64,000 nucleotides of DNA from Bacteroidales bacterium (GCA_021740645.1 JAIOZL010000023.1:1-64000), one strand, 5' to 3'; positions 54,601 through 63,303 are shown, numbered from the stretch's first letter. Notes: generated by a model from the letters alone, not told the origin. Program-made: numbers and translations.

Positions 54601-55869
54601 ATGAACTTGCTTTTAAAAAATGGAACATTTATCGACTGGAAAAATTTCAGTTTTACAGAAGCCGATATTTTCGTTGAAAAAGGGCCAAACGGAAAAATCA
54701 AATTGTATTACCCTGGAGAAGCAGATGAAGAAGGAGTTCAGGTTTTGGATTGCTATGGCAAATATATTACTAAATCTTTTGCTAATGGACATCATCATGT
54801 TTATTCAGCTTTGTCACGCGGTATGCCTGCACCTGAAAAAGCCCCAATAAACTTCCATGAAAAATTACAGTATGTCTGGTGGCGATTGGATAAGGCACTG
54901 GACAATGAAATGATTGAAGCCAGCGCCCTTTTCACTGCTATGGAATGTGCGAAAAATGGTGTAAGCTTTGTGATCGATCACCATGCATCTCCTTTTGCAG
55001 TGGAAGGTTCTCTCGAAACCATTGCAAATGCTTTTGGGAAAGTAGGTATTTCTCATTTGTTGTGTTATGAGACTTCAGACCGGGATGGGGAAAAGGTTGC
55101 AAAAGCCGGATTGGAAGAAACCGATTCCTATTTACAGAATCACCAGGGATTGGTGGGTTTACATGCATCTTTTACAATTGGCGATCAAACGCTAAAATAT
55201 GCAGTTGACCTGGCAGAAAAATACCATTCAGGCATCCATATTCATGTGGCTGAGGACCGGATCGATCAGCAGGATAGTATTGAAAAATATGGATACCGTG
55301 TAATTAATCGGCTAAAGAAATTTGGAGTAACTGATCTCCCAAAATCTATTTTAGTCCATTGCATCCATTTGAATGATGAGGAAAGAAATATATTAAAAAA
55401 TGCTGAATCATGGGTGGCTGTAAATATGGAAAGTAACCTGAACAATAATGTGGGTCAATTTAGTTCGGCAAGGCTGGGCGACAATATTATGCTTGGAACC
55501 GATGGTATGCATAGTGATATGCTCAGGGCAGCCAAAGCCACTTATTTTTCATGTATAAAGACAGATAAATCTTCGCCGGATAAATTGTACGCGCGTTTCA
55601 GGAATATACACAATTACATCTATCAGAACGGGATCAACGGTGATGGTGAGAATAATCTGGTAGTGTTGGATTACCCGACACCGACGGATTTTAATGCAGA
55701 AAATTTCGTCGGACATTTTATTTATGGCATGGAAGCAAAACATGTGCAGCATGTGATTTCAGATGGGAAATTAATTGTTAAAGACAGGATGTTAACACAA
55801 GCAGATGAAGGTGAAATTTTGGAATTCAGTAAGGAAATGGGGGGAAAGTTGTGGAAACAGCTTAAATAA
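54601..55869 (+). CDS. ssnA: SsnA-type amidohydrolase/aminohydrolase
   Basis: A 422-residue metal-dependent amidohydrolase. Its metal motif FANGHHHVYSALSRGMP matches SsnA-like proteins. Other ligands lie in VIDHHASPF, GLHASFTIG, IHIHVAEDR, LVHCIHLND and LGTDGMHSDM. In purine clusters SsnA is thought to deaminate or open a purine-derived ring. It starts 5 bp after xdhD, so the two are co-translated. A REP-like element follows. Confidence 0.9.
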   Translation: MNLLLKNGTFIDWKNFSFTEADIFVEKGPNGKIKLYYPGEADEEGVQVLDCYGKYITKSFANGHHHVYSALSRGMPAPEKAPINFHEKLQYVWWRLDKALDNEMIEASALFTAMECAKNGVSFVIDHHASPFAVEGSLETIANAFGKVGISHLLCYETSDRDGEKVAKAGLEETDSYLQNHQGLVGLHASFTIGDQTLKYAVDLAEKYHSGIHIHVAEDRIDQQDSIEKYGYRVINRLKKFGVTDLPKSILVHCIHLNDEERNILKNAESWVAVNMESNLNNNVGQFSSARLGDNIMLGTDGMHSDMLRAAKATYFSCIKTDKSSPDKLYARFRNIHNYIYQNGINGDGENNLVVLDYPTPTDFNAENFVGHFIYGMEAKHVQHVISDGKLIVKDRMLTQADEGEILEFSKEMGGKLWKQLK

Positions 55870-55875
55870 TCTAAT

Positions 55876-55948
55876 GCAAAGTCGCAGAGACGCAAAAATT
55901 AAGAATTATAAAATAGAAAAACTTCGCGCCTTAGCGTCTTTGCGAGAC
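55876..55948. repeat. REP-like element, family D
   Basis: GCAAAGTCGCAGAGACGC (from 55876) is imperfectly complementary to GCGTCTTTGCGAGAC (55934-55948). It fills nearly the whole gap between ssnA and the hydantoinase gene, ending 5 bp before that ATG. Confidence 0.6.
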
Positions 55949-55953
55949 AAAAA

Positions 55954-57273
55954 ATGAAAAATATTCTATTAAAGAACGGTCAAATCTACATCAACGACCA
56001 ACTCGTTGAATGCGATCTTTTAATAGTTGGAGGTAAGATTGAAAAAACTGGAATGAATATTCCTGTTGATGAAACGGCGAAAACCATTGATTGCAACGGA
56101 CTCCAAATCATCCCCGGTGGTATTGATCCCCATGTCCACCTGCATCTCCCCTCTCCTGCCGGTTTTTCGGCTGATGATTTCGAAAGTGGTAGCAAGGCAG
56201 CTATAACTGGAGGAACAACCAGCCTCATCGATTTTGTAACACCCAAAAGAGGTCAATCTATTGTAGAAGCATTACAACATAGAAGGAAAGAAGCTACCCA
56301 TAGTTTTTGTGATGTCAAGTTTCATGTGAGTCCGGTAGAGTGGACTAAAAACACCGAACAGGAGATCATTCATTGCATACAAAATGAAGGGATAAAATCC
56401 TTCAAAGTATACATGGCATATCAATCGACTGTGGGTTTGAATGATAAAGATATTTTGAAAGTGATGAAAGTTGTTGGGAAACATGGCGGTATTGTGGCCA
56501 TGCATTGCGAGATTGATGAGATCATAGAAAAAAATCGCACGAAGTTTATCGCTGATTGGAACACTACTCCTAAGTATCATCCTCTATCACGTCCCAATAA
56601 AGTTGAAGCCGACGCAGTTGAAAAAGCCATTGAGCTGGCGGATAAAGCTGAATGCCCGTTGTACATCGTTCATGTTTCAACCCACGAAGCACTGGATCAT
56701 ATTCAAAAAGCACAATCCAAAGGTCAGCCGGTATATGCCGAAACCTGTCCGCAGTATTTGTTGTTGGATGAAAACCTTTATGACCAGGCATTTGATAAAG
56801 CCTGCAAGTTTGTAATAAGTCCACCCTTGCGAAAAAAGGAAGACCGTGAAGCATTGTGGCAGGCAATTGCTGACGGCGTAATTCAAACCATCGGAACGGA
56901 TCATTGCCCCTTTACATTGGAACAAAAAAGAAAAGGAATAAACGATTTTACCAAAATTCCGAATGGCGCCGGAGGCGTGGAGCAACGAATGAGCTTATTG
57001 TATTCCTATGGCGTTTTGCAGAATCGAATTTCCTTGCAAAAATTTGTTGAAGTTACTTCAACAAATCAGGCCAAGATTTTTGGATTTAAGAACAAGGGAG
57101 AAATTAAAGAAGGCAGAGATGCCGACCTGGTTATTTGGGATTCAGACTCGAAAAATATCATTTCAGCAGAAACCCATCATCAGAATTGTGATTTGAATAT
57201 TTATGAAGGATTTAAGGTGCAGGGATTGCCTAAGTATACTTTTGTTAATGGAACGCAGATGACACGGATTTAA
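55954..57273 (+). CDS. hyuA: Dihydropyrimidinase/hydantoinase
   Basis: A 439-residue cyclic amidohydrolase. Metal ligands H60 and H62 (GGIDPHVHLHLP), carboxylated lysine K151 (FKVYMAYQ), HCEIDEI, YIVHVSTHEAL and the Asp in IGTDHCPF are all present. It hydrolyses cyclic ureides. In the E. coli yge cluster the homologue YgeZ is called a phenylhydantoinase, and a substrate derived from purine ring opening is likely. The last residues and the stop lie in REP-like element A3, shared with the convergent ygeW. Confidence 0.9.
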   Translation: MKNILLKNGQIYINDQLVECDLLIVGGKIEKTGMNIPVDETAKTIDCNGLQIIPGGIDPHVHLHLPSPAGFSADDFESGSKAAITGGTTSLIDFVTPKRGQSIVEALQHRRKEATHSFCDVKFHVSPVEWTKNTEQEIIHCIQNEGIKSFKVYMAYQSTVGLNDKDILKVMKVVGKHGGIVAMHCEIDEIIEKNRTKFIADWNTTPKYHPLSRPNKVEADAVEKAIELADKAECPLYIVHVSTHEALDHIQKAQSKGQPVYAETCPQYLLLDENLYDQAFDKACKFVISPPLRKKEDREALWQAIADGVIQTIGTDHCPFTLEQKRKGINDFTKIPNGAGGVEQRMSLLYSYGVLQNRISLQKFVEVTSTNQAKIFGFKNKGEIKEGRDADLVIWDSDSKNIISAETHHQNCDLNIYEGFKVQGLPKYTFVNGTQMTRI

Positions 57274-57330
57274 AAGATAATCGCGGATTAGATCTGTGTA
57301 AATCAGCTTTATTCGTTAAATCCGCGTTCT
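57252..57330. repeat. REP-like element, family A, copy 3
   Basis: Starts AACGCAGATGACACGGAT (57252-57269) and ends AATCCGCGTT (57319-57328). It spans the hydantoinase stop, and its final TCTA gives the TAG stop of convergent ygeW, just as copy 1 does for the mocA-like gene. It matches copy 2 best. Confidence 0.75.
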
Positions 57331-58519
57331 ATAAGAACACCCTTTTTTTATCTTTCTCAAACAACTTTCCTAAAGTTTCCCCCGGATCATCAAACCTGTT
57401 CGACATCATCATAGCAGCAATAATATATGGCTTATATCCTGCTTCTTTGTAGGTATCAATTCGATACTTCTCAAATACCTTCTCAGAAACTTCACCCTGT
57501 TTACAAGAAACATCTGTGATATCGGCTGGTAAACAATGCATATACAATGCTTCACCATTTTTTGTCAACTTCATTTTTTCTTCATCACATTCCCAGTTCG
57601 TAAAATTTGCATTTTGTACCAGGCAGCTTTTCTCCAGGGCTTTCAATCCTTCAGCATCTTTATTTTGAAGCAATAGGGTGCGTTGTTGCATGACGGAAAA
57701 CGGCGCCCAACTTTTTGGATAAACTATATCGGCATCTTGAAAAGCCTCGTCCATTGAATTATTAATTTCAAACTTTGTATTATTTTGTTTGGCAAAACTG
57801 GCAGCCTGTTGCTCCAGTTCAGGGATCAAGTTATAGCCTTCGGGGTAAGCCAGGGAAACATCCATTCCAAATCGGGTCATTAAAGAAATAATTCCTTGTG
57901 GAACAGAAAGGGGCTTCCCATAACTGGGTGAATAGGCCCAGGTCATGGCTATTTTTTTGCCTTTCAGGTTTTCGAGTGAACCGAAATGGTTTTTCAGATG
58001 AAGCAAGTCGGCCAGGCTTTGTGTGGGATGATCCATATCGCATTGCAAGTTAACAATTCCCGGTCGCTGAGGCAAAACTTCCTGTTGAAATCCATCGTCC
58101 AGAGCCTCTCCTACTTCGCGCATGTATTTATTTCCTTCGCCCAGGAAAATATCATCACGGATACCAATCACATCCGTGAGAAAAGAGATCATATTGGCTG
58201 TTTCCCGAACGGTTTCACCATGTGCGATTTGTGATTTTGATTCATCCATATCCTGAACTTCAAGGCCTAATAGATTTGCTGCTGAAGCAAAGGAAAAACG
58301 GGTACGTGTAGACTGATCTCTAAAAATCGATACAGCCAATCCTGAATCAAACATTTTGGTCGAAATATTATTATCCCGAAAATCTTTTAACAGTTGAGCC
58401 AGCTCAAGGATATAATTTAAGTCTTTTTTATTTTTTTCCCAGGTTAAGAGGAAATCTTTTGAAAACAGCTCATTATTTTGCCGGGTTAAGTTTTCTATTT
58501 GTTTTTGAAAATCTGTCAT
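57329..58519 (-). CDS. ygeW: YgeW-type carbamoyltransferase
   Basis: A 396-residue knotted carbamoyltransferase, the same length as E. coli YgeW. The carbamoyl-phosphate motif appears as FRDQSTRTRFSF, with DHPTQSLADLL and the C-terminal MHCLPADI. In the purine pathway it should convert a carbamoylated intermediate to carbamoyl phosphate, from which ATP can be made. It is on the minus strand, downstream of ygeY, with a REP-like element between them. Confidence 0.92.
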   Translation of the reverse strand: MTDFQKQIENLTRQNNELFSKDFLLTWEKNKKDLNYILELAQLLKDFRDNNISTKMFDSGLAVSIFRDQSTRTRFSFASAANLLGLEVQDMDESKSQIAHGETVRETANMISFLTDVIGIRDDIFLGEGNKYMREVGEALDDGFQQEVLPQRPGIVNLQCDMDHPTQSLADLLHLKNHFGSLENLKGKKIAMTWAYSPSYGKPLSVPQGIISLMTRFGMDVSLAYPEGYNLIPELEQQAASFAKQNNTKFEINNSMDEAFQDADIVYPKSWAPFSVMQQRTLLLQNKDAEGLKALEKSCLVQNANFTNWECDEEKMKLTKNGEALYMHCLPADITDVSCKQGEVSEKVFEKYRIDTYKEAGYKPYIIAAMMMSNRFDDPGETLGKLFEKDKKRVFL

Positions 58520-58550
58520 AAATCAATTTGTTATATTTTCATCTAATTGT

Positions 58551-58682
58551 CGTCATTGTGAACTTATAGGCTGGTCATCCTGAGCCTGTCGAAGGAGTGT
58601 GTAAGAGTGTAGCAATTCTTTGTTCAAACTGCAGATTACTTCACTTCCTCGCTAATGCCAACACGCTGGGTTCGCAATGACG
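58551..58682. repeat. REP/MITE-like element, family E
   Basis: CGTCATTGTGAAC (58551-58563) and GTTCGCAATGACG (58670-58682) are 13-bp terminal inverted repeats with one mismatch. Inside is GGTCATCCTGAGCCTGTCGA, a motif common in intergenic repeats of this phylum. It fills most of the ygeY-ygeW gap. The GCAATGACG terminus is shared with element C. Confidence 0.75.
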
Positions 58683-58695
58683 TTTTCTTATTACT

Positions 58696-59874
58696 TTAAA
58701 TCATCAATGCAAAAGCGGCATAAAAGGCCGAAGCAACTACCAAATCAGAAACAGGAACCTTTTCATTGGGTGCATGCGCCAGGACTTCATTTCCTGGTCC
58801 AAAACCAATTATGGGAATTCCATAAAAACCATTAATGGTAACACCGTTTGTTGAAAACGTCCATTTATCTGTAATTGGCTTTTTGCCATATAGTTTCTCA
58901 AATACTTCTTCGCCGGTTTTAACAATGAGATGATCCGCCTCCATTTTCCAGGTCGGATAATATTTTTCCATACCATACTCCAGGCCAGTAAAAGCTTTTT
59001 CTTTGTAATCGAGTAAGCTGACTTTCGCATTCTCAGGATCAATCAAGGCTTCAATTTCTTTAACGGCCGATTCCTTTGTTTCGCCCCAGGTCAGCCTTCT
59101 GTCAAGATGCAGCCTGGCATAATCAGCAACAGCGCACAAGGAAGGACTGTCTGAAATAATTTCGGAAATAGTAATACTCCCTTTCCCCAAAAAATCATCC
59201 GATTTTAAGCTTTCATTTAATTTTTCAATTTCGAGTGCAGCCCGGCTGGCCATGTAAATTGCATTCTTCCCTCGCTCCGGTGCTGAGCCATGAGAAGACA
59301 CTCCATGAAATTCAACATGCATTTCCATTCGTCCGCGCTGACCACGATAAATATTGAGGTTGGTGGGTTCAGTGCTGATCACAAAATCAGGACGTATGCC
59401 TTCTTCTTCCACAATATATTTCCAACACAAGCCATCACAATCTTCTTCAATTACACTTCCCACGAAATAAATGGTCATGTCTCTGTCAAAACCAATTTCT
59501 TTTAAAATTTTGCCAGCAGTTACAAATGATGCGGGCCCACCTTTTTGATCAACCGATCCCCGGCCATGAACAAATCCATCTTTAATTTCTCCGCTTAATG
59601 GATCAAAATCCCAGTTCTTCAAATTTCCCATATCTACCGTATCCATGTGGCCATCAAATGCCAGTATTTTTTTTCCGTTACCTATCCGGCCAATTACATT
59701 ACCTAAACCATCCATTCTTACTTCATCGAATCCAGCCTCGCTCATTTGCCGCATTAGCATCTGTTGAACATTTTTTTCTTGTGTGCTTAGTGATTTTATT
59801 TTAACCAACTGCGACAGGTTCTCTGCTGTAAGGTCTTTATATTTCTCAGAAAGGCTCTTGATTTGATTTATCAT
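58696..59874 (-). CDS. ygeY: YgeY-family M20 peptidase/deacylase
   Basis: A 392-residue M20 metallohydrolase of the YgeY (selenium metabolism-linked) type. The metal-site motifs are AFDGHMDTVDMG, GRGSVDQKGG (bridging Asp) and VIEEDCDG (catalytic Glu). A dimerisation domain lies in the middle (about 175-290). It probably removes an acyl or carbamoyl-type group from the ring-opened purine intermediate. I prefer ATG 59874; a GTG at 59880 would add two residues. A -7 element (59894-59901) and nested inverted repeats precede it. Confidence 0.92.
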   Translation of the reverse strand: MINQIKSLSEKYKDLTAENLSQLVKIKSLSTQEKNVQQMLMRQMSEAGFDEVRMDGLGNVIGRIGNGKKILAFDGHMDTVDMGNLKNWDFDPLSGEIKDGFVHGRGSVDQKGGPASFVTAGKILKEIGFDRDMTIYFVGSVIEEDCDGLCWKYIVEEEGIRPDFVISTEPTNLNIYRGQRGRMEMHVEFHGVSSHGSAPERGKNAIYMASRAALEIEKLNESLKSDDFLGKGSITISEIISDSPSLCAVADYARLHLDRRLTWGETKESAVKEIEALIDPENAKVSLLDYKEKAFTGLEYGMEKYYPTWKMEADHLIVKTGEEVFEKLYGKKPITDKWTFSTNGVTINGFYGIPIIGFGPGNEVLAHAPNEKVPVSDLVVASAFYAAFALMI

Positions 59875-59893
59875 ATTCACTCAATTTAATTTT

Positions 59894-59951
59894 CAAAATT
59901 AGCCATATTCTTAATGCAAGAATATACATTTTGCAAAAAGAATATGGCTAA
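59894..59951 (-). promoter_or_regulatory. ygeY promoter with nested, mutually exclusive inverted repeats
   Basis: TTAGCCATATTCTT (59899-59912) is a perfect complement of AAGAATATGGCTAA (59938-59951). The inner ATATTCTT (59905-59912) can instead pair with AAGAATAT at 59918-59925. A minus-strand TAATTTTG -7 element (59894-59901) overlaps the left arm. It could be a regulator site, the terminator of the upstream DUF4139 gene, or both. Confidence 0.55.
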
Positions 59952-59976
59952 CCAAAAAGGATTGACAACTTTTTCT

Positions 59977-61998
59977 CTAATCCAAAACCACAGTTTTGCC
60001 TTTGGGATATTTTACGATATAACCAAAATTCAACTCCTTGTTTTCTTTGCTCTTAAGTTCGAGTTTCCAGCTTAATATCCCAGTATCTTCATCATGATCT
60101 GCTTCAACATCTTCAAAAAGTTCCACAGAAATATCTTTTATTGTAGGAACAGGTATCCGGTCTTCAAGGACAAGATTAATAGGCAGATCCCGGTTATTAC
60201 GAACCGTAATTTTATAGGCTCGTGTTTCCTTAACATTCGAACCAATGGTTTGCAACTTCTTAAGGTCTTTGTTTTGCTCCCGGATAATGACAATATTATT
60301 GTCTCTGCCTACCGAGACATTTAAAGTATCCTCAGTTGTTCGCGCATCCAGGAATGACCTTCCCACGTAATTTCCTTCAAAGTAAATCGTGGATTCACCC
60401 GATAACAAATTAAGTTTACCCCAATCAGTTAGTTGGGCTACAAGGTATACATCATCATCAATGGATGGAGCACAGTAGTATTCATAGGTTGTCGGGATGT
60501 TATGGTCGACAATTCGAACGGTGTATTTCTCTCCGTCCGAAGGAATTGAATAAGGCACTTCAACTTCATAACGAATATTAGTAGGTGTTTGAACCTGTTG
60601 TTGTGGCAGATAAATTTCTGATTCTGCTACCCTCAGTCCATCCACGTAAATTACATCCTCATTGTCTCTGGCCCCTCTTGAGTTTTCACTATGAACACCA
60701 CCCACACTTGTAGCCACAGCATTGGCATTGCGATTGGGTATTTTGTGAATTTCCTCGCCTGATACAGTTCCCCCTGATATTGTATTATCCTTATCAATAA
60801 GGGGCACGTTGTATGATGTTATTACTATTTCTTCAAGTGTTGAACTAGTAGGTTCCATCGGAATGTTCCAATAGCTAACCTGACTCTGATTTAGCACCAA
60901 TCCCCTGGTATGTTGTGTTTTGTATCCGATAAAGGAAACTTTTAAATCATAATAGCCAGGTTCAACAGAAGATAATTGGTAATTTCCACTATAGTCTGAA
61001 GTTCCGCCACTGATCTGTCGGCCATTTTTTTCGAGTACGATGTTGGCAAAAGGAATTGGTTCACCGGTATTTTGATCAGTAATTTTCCCTTGTAATGAGC
61101 TTATTCCGCCATATATTCCCGGTTGAGATTTTATATGAATCCTTCCATAACCAAGGAACCAGGTTTTAAGCTCAGGTTTGGTATTGCTCTTTTTTGGATT
61201 GGTTGTAGATAATACCAGTTTCACTTTGTCCCAGTCTTCCCCTGTATTTTGAAAAACCCTTGCCTTAACTGATAACTCAAGTGGCTTGCTCACGTTTTTC
61301 ACGCGAATGTCATAGGCTGGAATCCATCCCGCAGCATTTAAAAAATAACTTAAGTGAACTTCTTTACTTCCCGTAGATTGAGACTGCACCTTCACAAAAA
61401 TTTCGCCGGATGGTTCAGGTCTGGCGTTTCTTAAAACACTTATATCATTTTTTATTTGAGTGATTTTTCCTGTTAAATCCGATATTTTGTTTTCTATTTC
61501 CAGTTTCCTGCTTCCTATTTCCTGCAGGCGATTTCTGAAATAATCCGCCGCCAGTTTTAATTCAGCCAGGTTTACCCCATTCTCCTTTCCGCTAAAGGAG
61601 GTGTTCGCAAGCAAGATTTTCTCTTCCTCAGTATACACATTCAATTCTGCTTTAAGCTTTTTAATCTCCAGCTGATTTGCTTTCAGTATTTTTTCATTCT
61701 CAGCTAGCTCTGAATCCTGAGTGACATCTTTATGTTCATTGATCCTGTAATTTACGGATAGGATTTTTAGTCCATCAGGGACTTTTACCTGGATACTCGA
61801 TTCATCCAGTCCTACAGGAATATCTTCGAAAATAATTTCTGCAATACCCTGAGTAAATTCTACATTGCTAGTTCTGAAAATCTGAGCACCTTGCAAATAG
61901 ACAGTTACATCGTCAATTTTGGATTTTACTTTTTTTGTTGAAGCCTGGAGTGGGGCTAAAAAAGAAAGGAATAAAACTCCTGTTAAAAGTTTCTTCAT
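59977..61998 (-). CDS. DUF4140/DUF4139 (MuiA-like) protein with inserted CarboxypepD-reg and plug-like domains
   Basis: A 673-residue exported protein with signal peptide (LLTGVLFLSFLAPLQA). DUF4140 comes first (about 20-120; DDVTVYLQGAQIFRTSNVEF), then a coiled coil (about 90-210). The DUF4139 domain (LNAAGWIPAYDIRV) is interrupted at about residue 295. There follow a CarboxypepD-regulatory-like domain (about 300-385; GKITDQNTGEPIPFANIVL) and a SusC-like plug segment (LEEIVITSYNVP to VIYVDGLRV). DUF4139 then resumes (about 475-673) to the end. The function of the family is unclear. I use ATG 61998 because the upstream in-frame start lacks a leading hydrophobic segment. Confidence 0.78.
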   Translation of the reverse strand: MKKLLTGVLFLSFLAPLQASTKKVKSKIDDVTVYLQGAQIFRTSNVEFTQGIAEIIFEDIPVGLDESSIQVKVPDGLKILSVNYRINEHKDVTQDSELAENEKILKANQLEIKKLKAELNVYTEEEKILLANTSFSGKENGVNLAELKLAADYFRNRLQEIGSRKLEIENKISDLTGKITQIKNDISVLRNARPEPSGEIFVKVQSQSTGSKEVHLSYFLNAAGWIPAYDIRVKNVSKPLELSVKARVFQNTGEDWDKVKLVLSTTNPKKSNTKPELKTWFLGYGRIHIKSQPGIYGGISSLQGKITDQNTGEPIPFANIVLEKNGRQISGGTSDYSGNYQLSSVEPGYYDLKVSFIGYKTQHTRGLVLNQSQVSYWNIPMEPTSSTLEEIVITSYNVPLIDKDNTISGGTVSGEEIHKIPNRNANAVATSVGGVHSENSRGARDNEDVIYVDGLRVAESEIYLPQQQVQTPTNIRYEVEVPYSIPSDGEKYTVRIVDHNIPTTYEYYCAPSIDDDVYLVAQLTDWGKLNLLSGESTIYFEGNYVGRSFLDARTTEDTLNVSVGRDNNIVIIREQNKDLKKLQTIGSNVKETRAYKITVRNNRDLPINLVLEDRIPVPTIKDISVELFEDVEADHDEDTGILSWKLELKSKENKELNFGYIVKYPKGKTVVLD

Positions 61999-62227
61999 GA
62001 CCTCGTTTTTTTGATTCCTGAATAATTGATTTATTTCCAATGCTGGAAATTTTCTTGTGCTATACCCGCGGTAATCGTTTGCCTGATCAAAGCTGATCTA
62101 ATTTAATAATTATCAAAAGTGTTTGTCAAGATAAAATCAGTTAAAGGTTAAACAAAACCAGTTTAAGGCTTTTAACAAGCTTAGATTTGCCCTTTATAAC
62201 GAAATGGCTCTTGTACAGATATTCTGC

Positions 62228-62235
62228 TATTTTTG
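62228..62235 (+). promoter_or_regulatory. Bacteroidota -7 promoter element (TATTTTTG)
   Basis: TAnnTTTG match 30 bp upstream of the TTG start of the CDF transporter at 62266. Confidence 0.45.
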
Positions 62236-62265
62236 CAATTACAATAACAGATTAATTCTTCAGAT

Positions 62266-63192
62266 TTGACATTAGAACGGACACAGGAATTAAAAAGGGC
62301 CTCATGGATCGGTATTTTAGGGAACGCATTTCTTGCAAGCCTTAAAATATTAGTTGGTTTTATTTCAGGAAGCCTGGCCGTAATAGGCGATGGAATTGAT
62401 TCACTTTCGGATGTTCTTACCTATATTATTACTCTTTTTACCACCCGTATTATTAGCAAACCTCCTGATTGCAAATACCCCTATGGCTATAGAAAGGCTG
62501 AGACTATTTCGACTAAAGTGCTGTCATTCATTATCTTTTTTGCAGGGGCACAGCTTTTAATATCTACCGGATCGCGTCTTATTTCAGGGGAACAACGGGA
62601 AATGCCTTCGATCATTGCTATCTATGTAACCGTACTTAGTATCATTGGGAAAGGAATATTAGCTGCCTGGCAATTTAAGATCGGAAAACGAAATAAAAGC
62701 TCAATGATCATTGCCAATGCTAAAAACATGCGTAATGATATCCTGATATCGGCTTCTGTATTGATAGGATTGATATTTACATTTATATTAAAATTGCCAA
62801 CCCTTGACCTTATCACAGCCCTTTTTGTTAGTTTATGGATCATTAAAGTGGCTTTTGGTATTTTCCAGGAAAGCAATATGGAGCTAATGGATGGGGTTCA
62901 GGATATAGATGTTTACAATAAAATATTTAAAGCAGTAGACGAAGTGAAAGGTGCTCAAAATCCACACAGGATAAGGGTTCGACAATTGGCGAATATGCTG
63001 CTTATAGCTATGGATATTGAGGTGAATAAAAACATTAGTGTGGAGGATGCCCATGAGATATCTATGAAAGTAGAAGAAAGACTTAGGCTTTATATCCCTA
63101 ACATTTATGATGCACTTATCCATATTGAACCTGAGGGGAATATTGAGGAAAATGAAGTTTATGGTATTTCTAAGGAAAATTTAAATACTTAG
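62266..63192 (+). CDS. Cation diffusion facilitator (CDF) metal exporter
   Basis: A 308-residue CDF transporter starting at TTG. Six membrane helices occupy about residues 15-205, followed by a cytosolic C-terminal domain (about 210-300). It has GDGIDSLSDVLT in helix 2 and YPYGYRKAE after it. In the zinc exporter YiiP the transport site is D45/D49/H153/D157. Here the helix-5 motif reads NMRND, so the His position is Asn, giving a D-D-N-D site. This may change metal preference, for example toward Mn or Fe. A 26-residue ORF follows 3 bp later. Confidence 0.88.
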   Translation: MTLERTQELKRASWIGILGNAFLASLKILVGFISGSLAVIGDGIDSLSDVLTYIITLFTTRIISKPPDCKYPYGYRKAETISTKVLSFIIFFAGAQLLISTGSRLISGEQREMPSIIAIYVTVLSIIGKGILAAWQFKIGKRNKSSMIIANAKNMRNDILISASVLIGLIFTFILKLPTLDLITALFVSLWIIKVAFGIFQESNMELMDGVQDIDVYNKIFKAVDEVKGAQNPHRIRVRQLANMLLIAMDIEVNKNISVEDAHEISMKVEERLRLYIPNIYDALIHIEPEGNIEENEVYGISKENLNT

Positions 63193-63195
63193 CGG

Positions 63196-63276
63196 ATGAC
63201 TGATGAGGCATTGGTATTATTGATTGCAATTATTATTTTCCTTCATTTTACTGTTGGATTTGGCTGGTTGATCTAG
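63196..63276 (+). CDS. 26-residue single-helix membrane micro-protein
   Basis: ATG 63196, 3 bp after the CDF stop. It encodes 26 residues, nearly all of which form one hydrophobic helix (ALVLLIAIIIFLHFTVGFGW). The TAG stop is followed in frame by KMRKRK and a TAA at 63295. A change of TAG to TGG (Trp) would give a 33-residue protein with a basic tail, as expected for a membrane-inserted small protein. No family is assigned with certainty. Position and hydrophobicity suggest a real gene coexpressed with the transporter. Confidence 0.5.
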   Translation: MTDEALVLLIAIIIFLHFTVGFGWLI

Positions 63277-63303
63277 AAAATGAGAAAAAGGAAATAATGG
63301 AAG

